A program made the position numbers and the translations under genes. Source: Corynebacterium vitaeruminis (GTDB lineage: Bacteria; Actinomycetota; Actinomycetes; Mycobacteriales; Mycobacteriaceae). Taken from it: a stretch of 64,000 bases of DNA. Location: positions 282,262-346,261 of the forward strand of contig NZ_JVVM01000022.1 in the NCBI RefSeq assembly GCF_001054325.1. Reading direction: 5' to 3'. The stretch's first letter is position 1. Every line of letters starts with the position of its first letter. Of the stretch, positions 16,156 to 25,575 are shown piece by piece. The notes under the pieces were generated by a model, which made no database searches, was not told the DNA's origin, and worked only from the letters and a program-made list of their open reading frames with translations.

Positions 16156-17418
16156 CTAGTAACCCATTTTCTGATTTACCCACGCAAGCATCTCGTCGTG
16201 GGTGAGCACATAGGCAAGGCCGTGTGTCCCATCACCGAGGTCAGTGTCGACCTCCACATAGGTGATGTCGGCGCCGGCCTTTTGCCATTTCTGCACAAGT
16301 TCGCGTGCCGACGTCACCGGTAACACATCATCCAATGCGTTATGTGTGACGAATACGGGCATACTGGGCGTCTTTGTCCCCAGGGCCTGTTCGTCCACGT
16401 GGCGGCGAACGACGGGGGAGAGCTCCGACGAGCGCAGATTCTCCGCTATCCCTAAATCATTGGCTGTAAATGCCTTGGTGTCATTGCGGGGCCAACGTTC
16501 GACAGTAGCGCCAATGCATTCATCGGCGGTGAGCTTCAGGAAGTCCTGCCCCAGCGGGCTGAGCATGCGCTCGATTGGTTCTTTGGTCTCTGGGTACTCA
16601 GCAATTAATCCGTTCATAAAGTATCCGACGAGCCCCGCCAGCGCCGAGCCGCGAATATGCAGTGCGGTGTCGGTGAGATCGGCGGGAATCGCGCCGGCGT
16701 AGACCGCGCGAATATTTAGCTCGGAGGAGTATTCCGCAGCTAGCTCCGCCGCTGCAGCGGTGGCGCTTCCGCCCTGTGAGTAGCCGAACAGCGCAATGGG
16801 AGTATCTGTAGGCAGTTGCAAAGTTTCAATAGCCGCTCTTGCCATATCGAGCGTGTTATTCCCGGCAATCTCACGGTTGAGATACGGATGTACTCCAGGC
16901 GTGCCGAGCCCCTGGTAATCCACAATGGCGACATTCCACCCCTGTGCTAGCAGCTGCGGTGCCGGGGGTGTCGGAGGTGCCTCGTAGCGCAGCGCAACCG
17001 AACTGGCACAGTTATCGGCCATCCCGAGAGTTCCCGGCGCAATCACCGCCAGGGGGCGTGGGGACTTCTCCGACCAGTGGGCATAGGGCTGCAAAATCGT
17101 ACCGGACACCGCTGTCTGGCGGTGATCGCGTGCGCCTGTGGAGGAAAACACAACCCGCTGTGCGCGTGCGGGCGCATTGACCGGAAATGGCGTCTTCGTA
17201 ATTACCTGTCCTGGAGGCAACCGCTTCACCGTAGAAGAGTCAGAGTCCGAGGAACCGAAGCCAGTCGCTCCTAGGCCATCCACCGCCGAGCAACCACCGA
17301 GCGTTCCCACGCTAGAGCCCAGAAGAGCAACTCCAAGCACCGCGCTCAGCGCAATTCTGCGCTTACGAGCCCCAAAGAGACAGCGCTGGCGCTGAAATCG
17401 ATGGGACGAGGCATTCAT
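16156..17418 (-). CDS. Secreted/lipoprotein lipase of the fungal-type LIP family
   Basis: This protein of about 420 residues belongs to the secretory lipase family (alpha/beta hydrolase). The nucleophile elbow is GYSQGG and the acid/His end is DTDLGDGTHG. An N-terminal hydrophobic signal ends in a lipobox-like LGGC, then a Ser/Asp-rich linker. The conserved APGTLGMADNC and DYQGLGTPGVHPY are present. It probably hydrolyses lipid esters outside the membrane. ATG 17418 is chosen; an upstream in-frame TTG at 17436 would add six residues. No strong ribosome site is seen for either. Confidence 0.88.
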   Translation of the reverse strand: MNASSHRFQRQRCLFGARKRRIALSAVLGVALLGSSVGTLGGCSAVDGLGATGFGSSDSDSSTVKRLPPGQVITKTPFPVNAPARAQRVVFSSTGARDHRQTAVSGTILQPYAHWSEKSPRPLAVIAPGTLGMADNCASSVALRYEAPPTPPAPQLLAQGWNVAIVDYQGLGTPGVHPYLNREIAGNNTLDMARAAIETLQLPTDTPIALFGYSQGGSATAAAAELAAEYSSELNIRAVYAGAIPADLTDTALHIRGSALAGLVGYFMNGLIAEYPETKEPIERMLSPLGQDFLKLTADECIGATVERWPRNDTKAFTANDLGIAENLRSSELSPVVRRHVDEQALGTKTPSMPVFVTHNALDDVLPVTSARELVQKWQKAGADITYVEVDTDLGDGTHGLAYVLTHDEMLAWVNQKMGY

Positions 17419-17480
17419 GTTCCCAATTCTAGGCAAGGAACTTGTTCGAATCTGGTCATTACTGAAGCATTGCCTCCGGT

Positions 17481-18413
17481 TTAACTTGGCAACTGGAAGC
17501 GGCCATCAGGAGTTTGCTCCGCAAGGCCGTCGTCAAGCAGGGAAAACAGTGCGCGGGAACGCTGATGCGCATCATCCCAAACCGCATCGAGAGCGGCCTG
17601 TTCGACGGGGGAGTTGGCGGCGCGGAGCACGTCGAGAAGCAAGCCTCTGACTTGGCGGTCGGTGCCTTCGAACTTCTGCACACGCCGTTTAGCGGCGTCG
17701 ATTTCGTGGTCTTCGGGTTCGGGGCGACCGGCGGCAACCCAGGCGCAACTGGTAGCGATGGGGCAGACCTCGCACTCGGGTGTCGTTCGACAGACAGTAG
17801 CGCCGAGTTCCATGAGTGCGACAGAGGTTTCGGCTGCGGTTGCGGGGTCGCGTGGCAGGAACTCTTCGACGAGCGCCATGTCGGCGCGTTTGGCGGTGCC
17901 GGGAAGGTACGTGCCCTGGCGGTGTCGCCGGAGCACGCGGCGCACGTTGATGTCCACCACCGGCGTGCGCGCGCCAAAAGCGAACGCCGCTACCGCCCGA
18001 GCGGTGTAGTCTCCTACCCCCGGAAGGGCTAACAGCGTGTCCACGTCGCTCGGTACCTCGCCGTCGTGCTTTTCGACGATTGTCTCTGCGCACTCACGCA
18101 GTCGGAGCGCACGTCGGGGATAGCCGAGTTTTCCCCACATACGCAGGACTTCATTCTTGGGCGCGATGGCCAAGGCGGCTGGGGTGGGCCATTTTTCCAG
18201 CCAGGCGTGCCACGAGGGGATGACGCGGGCGACAGGAGTCTGTTGACTCATCACTTCGCTGACGAGCACAGCCCATGGTGAAGTGCCTTCTTCGCGCCAG
18301 GGAAGTGGCCGCATATTGGCGCGATACCAATCACGTAAGGCGGCATCGACGTGTTCGTCGAAGTCGTCGGATTGGCTAATTGCAGAGGTCAATCTACATT
18401 CTCGCTTTCCCAT
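17481..18413 (-). CDS. mutY: A/G-specific adenine DNA glycosylase MutY
   Basis: This 310-residue base-excision repair enzyme removes A opposite 8-oxoG. The N-terminus contains LPWR and the VSEVMSQQT active-site helix. The helix-hairpin-helix LPGVGDYTARAVAAFAFG precedes catalytic Asp in VVDINVRRV. The 4Fe-4S cluster ligands are in CRTTPECEVCPIATSC (C-x6-C-x2-C-x5-C). It lacks a full NUDIX-like 8-oxoG domain, as usual in actinobacteria. The start is uncertain: ATG 18413 leaves 29 bases to the divergent carbonic anhydrase start, with no ribosome site, and TTG 18392 is possible. Confidence 0.93.
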   Translation of the reverse strand: MGKRECRLTSAISQSDDFDEHVDAALRDWYRANMRPLPWREEGTSPWAVLVSEVMSQQTPVARVIPSWHAWLEKWPTPAALAIAPKNEVLRMWGKLGYPRRALRLRECAETIVEKHDGEVPSDVDTLLALPGVGDYTARAVAAFAFGARTPVVDINVRRVLRRHRQGTYLPGTAKRADMALVEEFLPRDPATAAETSVALMELGATVCRTTPECEVCPIATSCAWVAAGRPEPEDHEIDAAKRRVQKFEGTDRQVRGLLLDVLRAANSPVEQAALDAVWDDAHQRSRALFSLLDDGLAEQTPDGRFQLPS

Positions 18414-18442
18414 AAACAGCGGAGTCGTTGCACAATATAACT

Positions 18443-19075
18443 ATGAGCAATTCTGAGAGGACTCCTGAAAGTGTATGGCAATCGATGGTGCGCGGAAACC
18501 TCCGCTTCTGCGAGAGTAAGACTGCGCATCCCCGCCAGGACTTGGTTCGTCGTAAGCAGCTGACTCAGGGACAAAAGCCGAAGGCCGTTGTGCTGGCGTG
18601 CTCGGATTCCCGCGCTCCGGTGGAGATCATTTTCGATCAGGGGCTGGGCGATGTATTTGTGATCCGTACCGCCGGTGAGATCACGGACTTGTCGGTGCTG
18701 GCTTCGCTGGAGTTCGCAGTTGATGGTCTGGGAGTTTCGCTGGTGATTGTTCTCGGTCACGAGTCCTGCGGCGCTGTGGCTGCGGCGAAGAATGCGCTGG
18801 ACGGTGGCGAACTGCCGGGTGGTTTCCAGCGTGTGTTGATTGAGAAGGTCACCCCGTCGCTGCTCGCCGCTCGCAAGGATGGCGAGACTGAAATCGACGA
18901 ATTTGAGCGTCGTCACGTGCGCGAGATTGTTAATCACATTATTGATCGCTCGCCAGAGATTTCATCGCGGTTGGTGACCGGCGAGGTGGGCGTTGTCGGT
19001 ATGCGCTACCGCTTGGAGGACGGACGCGCTGAGACTGTCGTTACCCATGGAGTCAGTGAGAACCCGCTAACCTAA
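18443..19075 (+). CDS. Beta-class carbonic anhydrase
   Basis: This 210-residue enzyme reversibly hydrates CO2. Zinc ligands are Cys in ACSDSRAP and His/Cys in GHESCGAV, with the Asp-Arg dyad in SDSR. Length and order (mutY divergent, Rv3587c-like next) match the mycobacterial CanB locus. ATG 18443 is preferred over TTG 18428, and there is no clear ribosome site before it. It is followed 4 bases later by a membrane protein gene. Confidence 0.93.
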   Translation: MSNSERTPESVWQSMVRGNLRFCESKTAHPRQDLVRRKQLTQGQKPKAVVLACSDSRAPVEIIFDQGLGDVFVIRTAGEITDLSVLASLEFAVDGLGVSLVIVLGHESCGAVAAAKNALDGGELPGGFQRVLIEKVTPSLLAARKDGETEIDEFERRHVREIVNHIIDRSPEISSRLVTGEVGVVGMRYRLEDGRAETVVTHGVSENPLT

Positions 19076-19079
19076 ATGT

Positions 19080-19790
19080 GTGACCAATAAGCTGCCTCCA
19101 GAAATCTACCGGCGTCGGCGTATCGCCGCGGCGGTATTGCTCGTTATCATCCTCGTTCTCCTGGGCTGGGGTATTTCCGCACTGGTAAACCGGGACAGCG
19201 AGGATTCTGAACCGGTGAATGTCACCAGGGATGACGGGAAAGAGGTGACTCCTCCGGAACAGCCCAAGGAACCTTACGCGCCTAAGTCTGACAAGGACTC
19301 GAAGAACGACAAGTCCGACAAGAACGCCAAGAAGGGTGACAAGGAAGGCGAAGACTCCGCGAAGGATGACGCTCAGGCGGCGCTTGCGAGCAAAAAGGAC
19401 TGTAGCCTTGCAGATCTGCAGGTGACAGCCACCTCGGATCAGCCGAACTACGGCGATGAGCAGCCGACGCTGGCGATTACCGTCCACAATCCCACCGGTG
19501 GCGAATGCCGCGTGAACCTCGATGAGCAGCAGTTGCGCTTCGAGGTGTATGACCTGGCAACGTATGAGCGAGTCTGGTCGGATGTGGACTGCAACGACTC
19601 CGAAGGCCACGGCGAACTGGTATTGGCGCCGGGCGAGGAAGTCAACTATGCCGCCACCTGGTCGCGTCTGACCTCGGCGCCGAACAAGTGCTCTGAAGAA
19701 GACCGCGTCGCGGTGCCCTCCGGGGCATACATCTTCTACGGCGTGATTGGTGACAACAACTCTGACGCCTACACGTTCAACATCCGCTAG
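19080..19790 (+). CDS. Conserved single-span membrane protein (Rv3587c-like)
   Basis: This is a 236-residue protein. It has a short basic N-terminus, one transmembrane helix (about 16-37) and a Lys/Asp-rich charged linker (about 62-100, repeats of KNDKSDKNAKK). The extracytoplasmic beta domain has four cysteines (DCSLAD, ECRVN, DCNDSE, KCSEED). Its place beside carbonic anhydrase and radA matches M. tuberculosis Rv3587c, whose function is unknown to me. The GTG 19080 start follows the carbonic anhydrase stop by 4 bases. The 3' end overlaps radA by 4 bases in convergent orientation. Confidence 0.8.
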   Translation: MTNKLPPEIYRRRRIAAAVLLVIILVLLGWGISALVNRDSEDSEPVNVTRDDGKEVTPPEQPKEPYAPKSDKDSKNDKSDKNAKKGDKEGEDSAKDDAQAALASKKDCSLADLQVTATSDQPNYGDEQPTLAITVHNPTGGECRVNLDEQQLRFEVYDLATYERVWSDVDCNDSEGHGELVLAPGEEVNYAATWSRLTSAPNKCSEEDRVAVPSGAYIFYGVIGDNNSDAYTFNIR

Positions 19791-21346
19791 CGCTTAGCTC
19801 CCAACCCAAGTTCAATGGCCTCGGCAACGGTGCCTGCTTCCAGCAGCCGCATCCCTGCCGGGCCTTTTGCGCCTCTGGGCACAATTGCCGTGTCGAAGCC
19901 CATTCGATGAGCTTCCTTAAGGCGCCACTCCAAATCGGTCACTCGCCGCACTTCGCCGGCCAACCCCAGTTCGCCGAGTGCAATGGTTTTGTCCTGAAAC
20001 GTCCGCTTGGTCATGGATGAGGCCAGTGCCAGCGCAATCGCTAGGTCCGCGGCAGGCTCCGACAGCGTCATTCCGCCGACGGTGGACACGTACATCTCCA
20101 TGCGGGCCAACTGCTTGAAGTTACCGTGTTCAGTCAGCACGGCCGCGACCATCGGCACGCGCCTCGGGTCGAGACCAGAGACATTGCGTCGTGGATTATG
20201 TGCCTCAGTGTTGATTACCAGACCCTGCACCTCCGCCAGTAGCGGTCTGCGGCCATCCATGGCCACGGTAATTGCAGTTCCCGAGGTCGGCGTTCGGTGA
20301 TGCAAAAACAGCCCTGAGGGATCCTCGACTTCCGCAATACCGCCCGCGGTCTGCTCGAAGCAGCCCACTTCATCGGTGCTGCCGAAACGGTTTTTCAGAC
20401 CCCGCAAGAAGCGCAGCCCCGAGTGTCTATCGCCTTCGAAGTTGAGCACCACATCAACCAGGTGCTCCATAGTGCGTGGGCCGGCCACATTGCCGTCCTT
20501 GGTCACGTGCCCCACCAGGAAAATCGCAGTCCCGGTCTCCTTTGCCAGCGCTGCCAGGGCGGAGGTTACGGCGCGAGCCTGAGCAACGCCACCGCGAGCA
20601 CCTTCGACGTCGGCACGCATCGTCTGCACGGAGTCCACAATGAGCAGACCGGGGGAGAGCTCCAGCGTCAGGTCGATGACATCTTCGATATTCGACACCG
20701 CCGACAGGTACAGCGAGTCCGACAGCGCGCCAGTGCGCTCGGCACGCAAGCGCACCTGTCCTACCGACTCCTCACCTGTGACGTAAAGCGTCGGCCCCAA
20801 ATCGCCGTCCGCGCAGCGATAGGCCACTTCAAGCAGCAACGTCGACTTACCAACCCCCGGCTCGCCGGCCAAGAGCACCAACGAACCCGGTACAATACCC
20901 GAACCGAGCACTCGATCCAGCTCACCGATGCCCGTGCGCACCGCGTGCGCAGCCTTGGCGGAAATCCCGGTAATTGCGGTCAACTCGGAAGATGAAGTGG
21001 GGATTCGATCTGTTGCGGAGGTCTCGGCGAGGAAACGTTCCTCCGCCTCGTCGTCAAGCGCGCGCCGCGTCAGGCGCTGACTCTCCGCCGCGACGGAAGT
21101 GGAAGATGCTTTACGACGGCCACCCCGCGCGCCGGGCTCCGTTGCGGCAGCGCTACGGCGACGTTGCTTGGCTGCCCGGGCGGCGATTTTGTCCTCAAGA
21201 GTGGAACCGGACTTCCCGCTGCTGGAGCGGATAGTGACCTTCTCCAGCGTGCCCCACTCTTTGCAGTTGGGACATTGACCAACCCATTTCGACACCTGCC
21301 AACCGCATGCCGAGCATTCGTAGGCTTCGTCTTTGGTCTTGGCCAC
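19787..21346 (-). CDS. radA: DNA repair protein RadA (Sms)
   Basis: This 519-residue protein acts in branch migration during recombinational repair. An N-terminal C4 zinc finger (CSACGW...CPNCKEWG) is followed by a basic linker. The RecA-like ATPase has Walker A AGEPGVGKSTLL and the RadA motif LKNRFGSTDEVG, then the Lon-like C-terminal domain. The linker (residues 45-110) is longer than usual. The GTG 21346 start has AGGCGG 8 bases upstream. In M. tuberculosis disA lies next to radA on the far side; here the Rv3587c-like gene abuts directly and disA is absent from the window. Confidence 0.95.
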   Translation of the reverse strand: MAKTKDEAYECSACGWQVSKWVGQCPNCKEWGTLEKVTIRSSSGKSGSTLEDKIAARAAKQRRRSAAATEPGARGGRRKASSTSVAAESQRLTRRALDDEAEERFLAETSATDRIPTSSSELTAITGISAKAAHAVRTGIGELDRVLGSGIVPGSLVLLAGEPGVGKSTLLLEVAYRCADGDLGPTLYVTGEESVGQVRLRAERTGALSDSLYLSAVSNIEDVIDLTLELSPGLLIVDSVQTMRADVEGARGGVAQARAVTSALAALAKETGTAIFLVGHVTKDGNVAGPRTMEHLVDVVLNFEGDRHSGLRFLRGLKNRFGSTDEVGCFEQTAGGIAEVEDPSGLFLHHRTPTSGTAITVAMDGRRPLLAEVQGLVINTEAHNPRRNVSGLDPRRVPMVAAVLTEHGNFKQLARMEMYVSTVGGMTLSEPAADLAIALALASSMTKRTFQDKTIALGELGLAGEVRRVTDLEWRLKEAHRMGFDTAIVPRGAKGPAGMRLLEAGTVAEAIELGLGAKR

Positions 21347-21634
21347 GGTGCAACCGCCTTTGCTTCAAACGAGGGGGCGACAGACCCGACAACTTTTGGT
21401 GCGGTATGTGCGGGAAATGTCGCTAAAAAATTGCCCCAGATACGCGAGAGCGGGCCAGGGCAGAGTCAATGACATGTGTCAAGGACTGACTGTACTGCCG
21501 TGGCCCGTATCAAGCGACCAATCGCCCCATGCCCGCTCGATGAAGCTCCTCGCGTAATTGCGGACAGGACTGCGCTGTACGAGCGCTAATAGTGCGCTGC
21601 GCACGAACAGCGCAGGGAACGCGCTGTACTGCGC
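21347..21634. other. Intergenic region upstream of radA and downstream of the LpqE-like gene
   Basis: About 290 bases without a gene. The right end holds nested GCGCTGT / ACAGCGC inverted repeats. ACAGCGC (21607-21613) pairs with GCGCTGT (21621-21627), and another GCGCTGTAC lies near 21570. This is a likely stem-loop at the 3' end of the leftward lipoprotein transcript, without a T-tract. A TGACA-TG-TGTCA palindrome at 21470-21481 lies about 125 bases upstream of radA and may be regulatory. Confidence 0.4.
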
Positions 21635-22321
21635 TTACTTGGTTTCAATCATGCCGTCAGCACCGCGGTTCGGTGCGCCAGCTTCCAGAATGTCAGCGGA
21701 AACGGTGATGTCCAGGTCGTAGGTGTTGGTGTTGCCCTGCGGGTCAGTGAACTCGAAGGTGGCCTCGCGGTTCTGGCCTGCAGCGCTGCTGTTGGTACCA
21801 ACCAGGGTGGCCGGATTCAGCTCGTTGGTGTAGTACGCGATGCAGCCGGCGTTGTCCTTAGCGGTCTTAGCCAGCGGGTCGATGACGGACTTCGGGCCGG
21901 CAACAATCTGGCACTCGCGCGGAAGGGCGTTCTCGCCCTTTGCGGACTTAGCGAAGGAAGGAGTCTCAGCGACCTTCTTCAGCTCAACCTCGCCGATGCC
22001 CTCGATAGTGATGGACTCCAGCTTGTAGACCGACTCGGTAGCGCGCTGCTGGTTGCTGGCGGAGAACTTCAGGCCAGCGGTGCCAGCCTCCGGGTCAACC
22101 AGGATGTGAGCGTCGCGAATATTGATGAAGCCGAGAGCCGAGTTGCTGTTCTCAGCACCCTTGCCGGCAGCATCTTCGCCAGCGTTCATCGCACCGTCGA
22201 CAGCCGGGTGCTGATTTGCGGTCTGCGAAATCTGACCGGCGCCACAGGCAGCAAGTGCAACTGCAGATGCTGCGGAGACGGTGACGAGGGCGCTGCGGCG
22301 AAGTACGGACTTGAAGGCCAT
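21635..22321 (-). CDS. LpqE-like lipoprotein
   Basis: This 228-residue lipoprotein has a signal peptide ending in the lipobox LAAC (Cys near residue 26). A short Ala/Gly/Asn linker is followed by a beta-sandwich-like domain. The conserved beginning LGFINIRDAHI and two cysteines (RECQIV, NAGCIAYY) are visible. It sits between radA and carD, as lpqE does in mycobacteria, and is divergent from carD. The mechanism is not established. It is a cell-envelope protein of actinobacteria. Confidence 0.82.
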   Translation of the reverse strand: MAFKSVLRRSALVTVSAASAVALAACGAGQISQTANQHPAVDGAMNAGEDAAGKGAENSNSALGFINIRDAHILVDPEAGTAGLKFSASNQQRATESVYKLESITIEGIGEVELKKVAETPSFAKSAKGENALPRECQIVAGPKSVIDPLAKTAKDNAGCIAYYTNELNPATLVGTNSSAAGQNREATFEFTDPQGNTNTYDLDITVSADILEAGAPNRGADGMIETK

Positions 22322-22376
22322 GACTAGATTTCCTCCAGTAGCTTGAGGATGGGCGATAGGATTTTCAGTATTTAAA

Positions 22377-22405
22377 GAACACCTTAGTGTCTTCCTAAGA
22401 TGTTC
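22377..22405. promoter_or_regulatory. Imperfect dyad between the LpqE-like gene and carD
   Basis: GAACACCTTAG (22377-22387) and CTAAGATGTTC (22395-22405) are inverted with one mismatch around a 7-base spacer. It lies in the divergent promoter region. A TAAAAT box at about 22419-22424 fits a carD -10 element. It could be an operator for both genes; the regulator is unknown. Confidence 0.35.
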
Positions 22406-22475
22406 TCATACTACCCGTAAAATCATGGGGGGACATGATAGGGTGGAAGGCCGTTGGAAAGGGCGTGTGCATTAC

Positions 22476-23051
22476 ATGGAATTCAGCATTGGCGATACCG
22501 TAGTTTATCCGCACCACGGAGCTGCGAAAATCGAAAACATCATTGAACGAGAGCTTAACGGTGAGACCGTTCAGTACCTCGTACTGCAGATTCTGCAGAG
22601 TGATTTGAATATCCAGGTGCCAGCCAAGAATGCCGAGCTGGTCGGTGTCCGCGATGTCGTCGGTGAAGAGGGGCTGCTGAAGGTCTTCTCCGTTTTGCGC
22701 GAGACCGACGTGGAAGAAGCTGGCAACTGGTCCCGTCGCTACAAAGCCAACCAGGAACGCCTGGGCTCTGGCGACATTAACAAGGTTGCTGAGGTTGTCC
22801 GTGACTTGTGGCGCCGCGATCAGGACCGCGGTCTTTCCGCCGGTGAAAAGCGTATGTTGAGCAAGGCTCGCCAGGTCCTCGTCGGTGAACTGGCGCTTGC
22901 CGACGGCGTTGATGAGGCCAAGGTTGAGGAAGTCTTTGCCCGCGTCGATGCCACTATCGAGCGTCACCGCGCGTTGGCCCAGGAAGGTGTCGCTGGTGAG
23001 AAGAAGGATGAAGCCGACGATAAGCCGGTGGATCTGGACGCAGGCGCATAA
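22476..23051 (+). CDS. carD: CarD-family RNA polymerase-binding transcription regulator
   Basis: This 191-residue protein stabilises the open promoter complex by binding RNA polymerase beta and upstream fork DNA. The N-terminal RNAP-interaction domain starts [17 protein letters not shown]. The C-terminal helical DNA-binding domain contains [13 protein letters not shown] and the conserved Trp in [14 protein letters not shown] charged extension (about residues 170-191) goes beyond the usual 162-residue length. ATG 22476 is chosen over upstream in-frame starts because the conserved domain begins there. A strong terminator follows. Confidence 0.95.
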   Translation: MEFSIGDTVVYPHHGAAKIENIIERELNGETVQYLVLQILQSDLNIQVPAKNAELVGVRDVVGEEGLLKVFSVLRETDVEEAGNWSRRYKANQERLGSGDINKVAEVVRDLWRRDQDRGLSAGEKRMLSKARQVLVGELALADGVDEAKVEEVFARVDATIERHRALAQEGVAGEKKDEADDKPVDLDAGA

Positions 23052-23105
23052 GTCGATTCCCTTCCCGGTTCCTCCCAGTAGCGATTTTCTGCACTTTTCC
23101 GGTTG

Positions 23106-23154
23106 ACGGCTAGCGCACACACATTGTCCGTGTGCGCTAGCCGTTTCTCTTTTT
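23106..23154 (+). terminator. Intrinsic terminator of carD (15-bp stem)
   Basis: ACGGCTAGCGCACAC (23106-23120) pairs perfectly with GTGTGCGCTAGCCGT (23130-23144), followed by TTCTCTTTTT. Confidence 0.9.
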
Positions 23155-23188
23155 CACCCGCATCTATTTCCCCGCTATGCTCGGGGCT

Positions 23189-24592
23189 GTGACTTTTCAA
23201 ATCTTCGATACCGCAACCCGCCAACTGAAGGATTTTGAGCCTCTCCGCGAGGGGCATGCCTCCATTTACCTGTGCGGTGCGACTCCGCAGGCTCAGCCGC
23301 ACATCGGGCACGTTCGCTCCGGCGTGGCCTTTGATATCTTGCGCCGTTGGCTGATTGCCAAGGGGTATGACGTCGCTTTCGTGCGCAACGTCACCGATAT
23401 CGATGACAAGATTTTGAACAAGGCCACCGAACACGGTCGCCCCTGGTGGGAGTGGGTCTCCCGCTTTGAGCGCGAATTTACCTGGGCCTACAACCAGCTC
23501 GGTGTTCTCCCGCCAAGCGTGGAGCCACGCGCTACCGGGCATGTCACTCAGATGGTCGAGTACATGCAGCGCCTGATGGATAACGGCTTCGCCTACGCGG
23601 TCGATGGCAGCGTCTACTTCGATGTGGACGCCTGGTCGAAGGCTGAGGGTAGTGACTACGGCAGCCTTTCCGGCAACCGCGTTGACGAGATGGAGCAGGG
23701 CGAGACCAATACCCCGGGCAAGCGCGGCGCACACGACTTCGCACTGTGGAAGGCGGCCAAGCCAGGCGAGCCCTCTTGGCCGACACCGTGGGGCAAAGGC
23801 CGTCCGGGCTGGCACCTGGAGTGCTCTGCCATGGCGACCTACTACTTGGGTTCGGAGTTCGACATCCACTGCGGTGGTCTCGATCTGCAGTTCCCTCACC
23901 ATGAAAACGAGATTGCGCAGTCGCACGCGGCTGGCGATGGCTTTGCCCGCTACTGGATGCACAATCACTGGGTCACCATGTCCGGTGAAAAGATGTCTAA
24001 GTCGCTCGGCAACGTTTTGTCTGTGCCGCACATTTTGACCATGGTTCGTCCGGTTGAGCTGCGTTACTACCTCGGCAGTGCCCACTACCGTTCCGTGCTG
24101 GAGTACTCCGAGGAGGCTCTGCAGGAAGCGGCGGCGGGATACCGTCGTATCGAGGCGTTTGTACACCGTGCCGTCGATAAGCTCGGAGATATCGAAATCG
24201 GTGAGTGGACACCGGAGTTCGAAGTTGCGCTCGACGACGATCTCTCTGTCCCGCGCGCCCTCGCGGAAATCCACAACGCCGTTCGTGGGGGCAACCAGGC
24301 GCTTGCCGACGGCGACGAGACCAAGGCCAAGGAGATTGCTGGCGCTGTCCGCGCTATGGCCGCAGTCCTTGGTTTCGATCCGCTGAATGAGCAGTGGGCA
24401 ACCTCCGATTCCGGTTCTGATGCGGCAATGCATGCGCTCGGTGTGCTGGTTGAGCACCAGCTGGAAGAGCGTACGCGGGCTCGTGCGGAGAAGGACTGGG
24501 CTACGGCTGATGCTGTGCGCGACCGCCTGAAGGAAGCGGGAATCGAGGTAACCGATACCGCGGATGGTCCGGCGTGGTCTGTGGCTGACTAA
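23189..24592 (+). CDS. cysS: Cysteinyl-tRNA synthetase
   Basis: This class I aminoacyl-tRNA synthetase has about 467 residues. It has [18 protein letters not shown] (HIGH motif), [16 protein letters not shown] (zinc and Cys recognition) and [10 protein letters not shown] (KMSKS), then a helical anticodon-binding C-terminus. The length argues against the shorter mycothiol ligase MshC. GTG 23189 is preferred over ATG 23177. CCCCG-N7-CGGGG (23170-23186) can form a small hairpin right before the GTG and cover the start region. In mycobacteria ispD and ispF lie between carD and cysS; they are absent here. The gene is followed by rlmB. Confidence 0.95.
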   Translation: MTFQIFDTATRQLKDFEPLREGHASIYLCGATPQAQPHIGHVRSGVAFDILRRWLIAKGYDVAFVRNVTDIDDKILNKATEHGRPWWEWVSRFEREFTWAYNQLGVLPPSVEPRATGHVTQMVEYMQRLMDNGFAYAVDGSVYFDVDAWSKAEGSDYGSLSGNRVDEMEQGETNTPGKRGAHDFALWKAAKPGEPSWPTPWGKGRPGWHLECSAMATYYLGSEFDIHCGGLDLQFPHHENEIAQSHAAGDGFARYWMHNHWVTMSGEKMSKSLGNVLSVPHILTMVRPVELRYYLGSAHYRSVLEYSEEALQEAAAGYRRIEAFVHRAVDKLGDIEIGEWTPEFEVALDDDLSVPRALAEIHNAVRGGNQALADGDETKAKEIAGAVRAMAAVLGFDPLNEQWATSDSGSDAAMHALGVLVEHQLEERTRARAEKDWATADAVRDRLKEAGIEVTDTADGPAWSVAD

Positions 24593-24630
24593 AGCTGAAG
24601 AAATCTATTAACAACAGAAAGCAGGTAGCT

Positions 24631-25575
24631 ATGGCAGGCAACGGTCGTCGTGGCGCAGTGCGCAAGGCAAGTAAGAAGAACGTCGGCGGCTCCGGTGGCC
24701 AGAAGCGGGGCCTGCGCGGCAAGGGGCCGACTCCGAAGGCAGAGGACCGCGTTTATCACGCAGCTCACAAACGAGCGAAAGAGAAGCGCCGCCGTGACTC
24801 CGGGCGCCATGAGCGCGAGGGGGATGGCTCCGAGCTGGTGGTCGGCCGTAACCCGGTCGTAGAGTGCTTGCATGCGAAGGTGCCTGCGGCAGCGTTAATT
24901 GTGGCACTGGGTACGGACAATGACGAGCGTCTGCAGGAGTCAGTGCGTATTGCTAACTCGCGTGGTATTCCGATTCGCGAGGTGCCCCGCCACGAGCTGG
25001 ACACCATGACCGGCAACACCATGCACCAGGGCATCGGCCTGCAGATTCCGCCGTACAAGTACGTGGCAGTCGAAGACCTGATTGATTCTGTGGCCAAGAC
25101 CGGCGAACCGGGTCTAATCGTCTGTCTGGATAACATCACGGACCCGCGCAACCTGGGGGCGGTGATTCGCTCGGTGGCTGCCTTCGGCGGTCATGGTGTG
25201 GTGATTCCGGAGCGCCGATCGGCTGCTATTACGGGTGTGGCCTGGCGTACCTCGGCTGGTACTGCGGCGCGTCTGCCAGTTGCGCGTGCGACCAACATGG
25301 TGCGCTCGCTCAAGCAGTTCCAGAAGGCTGGCTACCAGGTGGTCGGTCTGGATGCCGGTGGTGACCACACGCTGGACACTTACGACGGCACCACCCCGGT
25401 GGTTGTGGTCGTCGGCTCTGAGGGCAAGGGACTTTCGCGCCTGGTGCGCGATACCTGTGACACCATCATGTCCATTCCGATGACCGGCTGGGTTGAGTCG
25501 CTCAATGCTTCCGTTGCCGCAGGTGTGACTCTGAGTGAGTTTGCCCGCCAGCGCCGGGCAAAGAGCAGCGAGTAG
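24631..25575 (+). CDS. rlmB: SpoU/TrmH-family 23S rRNA 2'-O-ribose methyltransferase (RlmB-type)
   Basis: This 314-residue SPOUT methyltransferase uses SAM to methylate rRNA ribose. A basic Lys/Arg/Gly-rich N-terminal tail (about 65 residues) is followed by the substrate-binding domain ([12 protein letters not shown]). The knotted SAM domain has the three motifs [24 protein letters not shown] and SLNASVAAG. It starts 38 bases after cysS and forms an operon with it. Gm2251 specificity is inferred from family position only. Confidence 0.92.
   Translation: MAGNGRRGAVRKASKKNVGGSGGQKRGLRGKGPTPKAEDRVYHAAHKRAKEKRRRDSGRHEREGDGSELVVGRNPVVECLHAKVPAAALIVALGTDNDERLQESVRIANSRGIPIREVPRHELDTMTGNTMHQGIGLQIPPYKYVAVEDLIDSVAKTGEPGLIVCLDNITDPRNLGAVIRSVAAFGGHGVVIPERRSAAITGVAWRTSAGTAARLPVARATNMVRSLKQFQKAGYQVVGLDAGGDHTLDTYDGTTPVVVVVGSEGKGLSRLVRDTCDTIMSIPMTGWVESLNASVAAGVTLSEFARQRRAKSSE

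Noticed and set aside
23170..23186. Hairpin before cysS as a T-box riboswitch
   Set aside because: A 5-base stem only; none of the T-box conserved elements or a specifier loop is visible.
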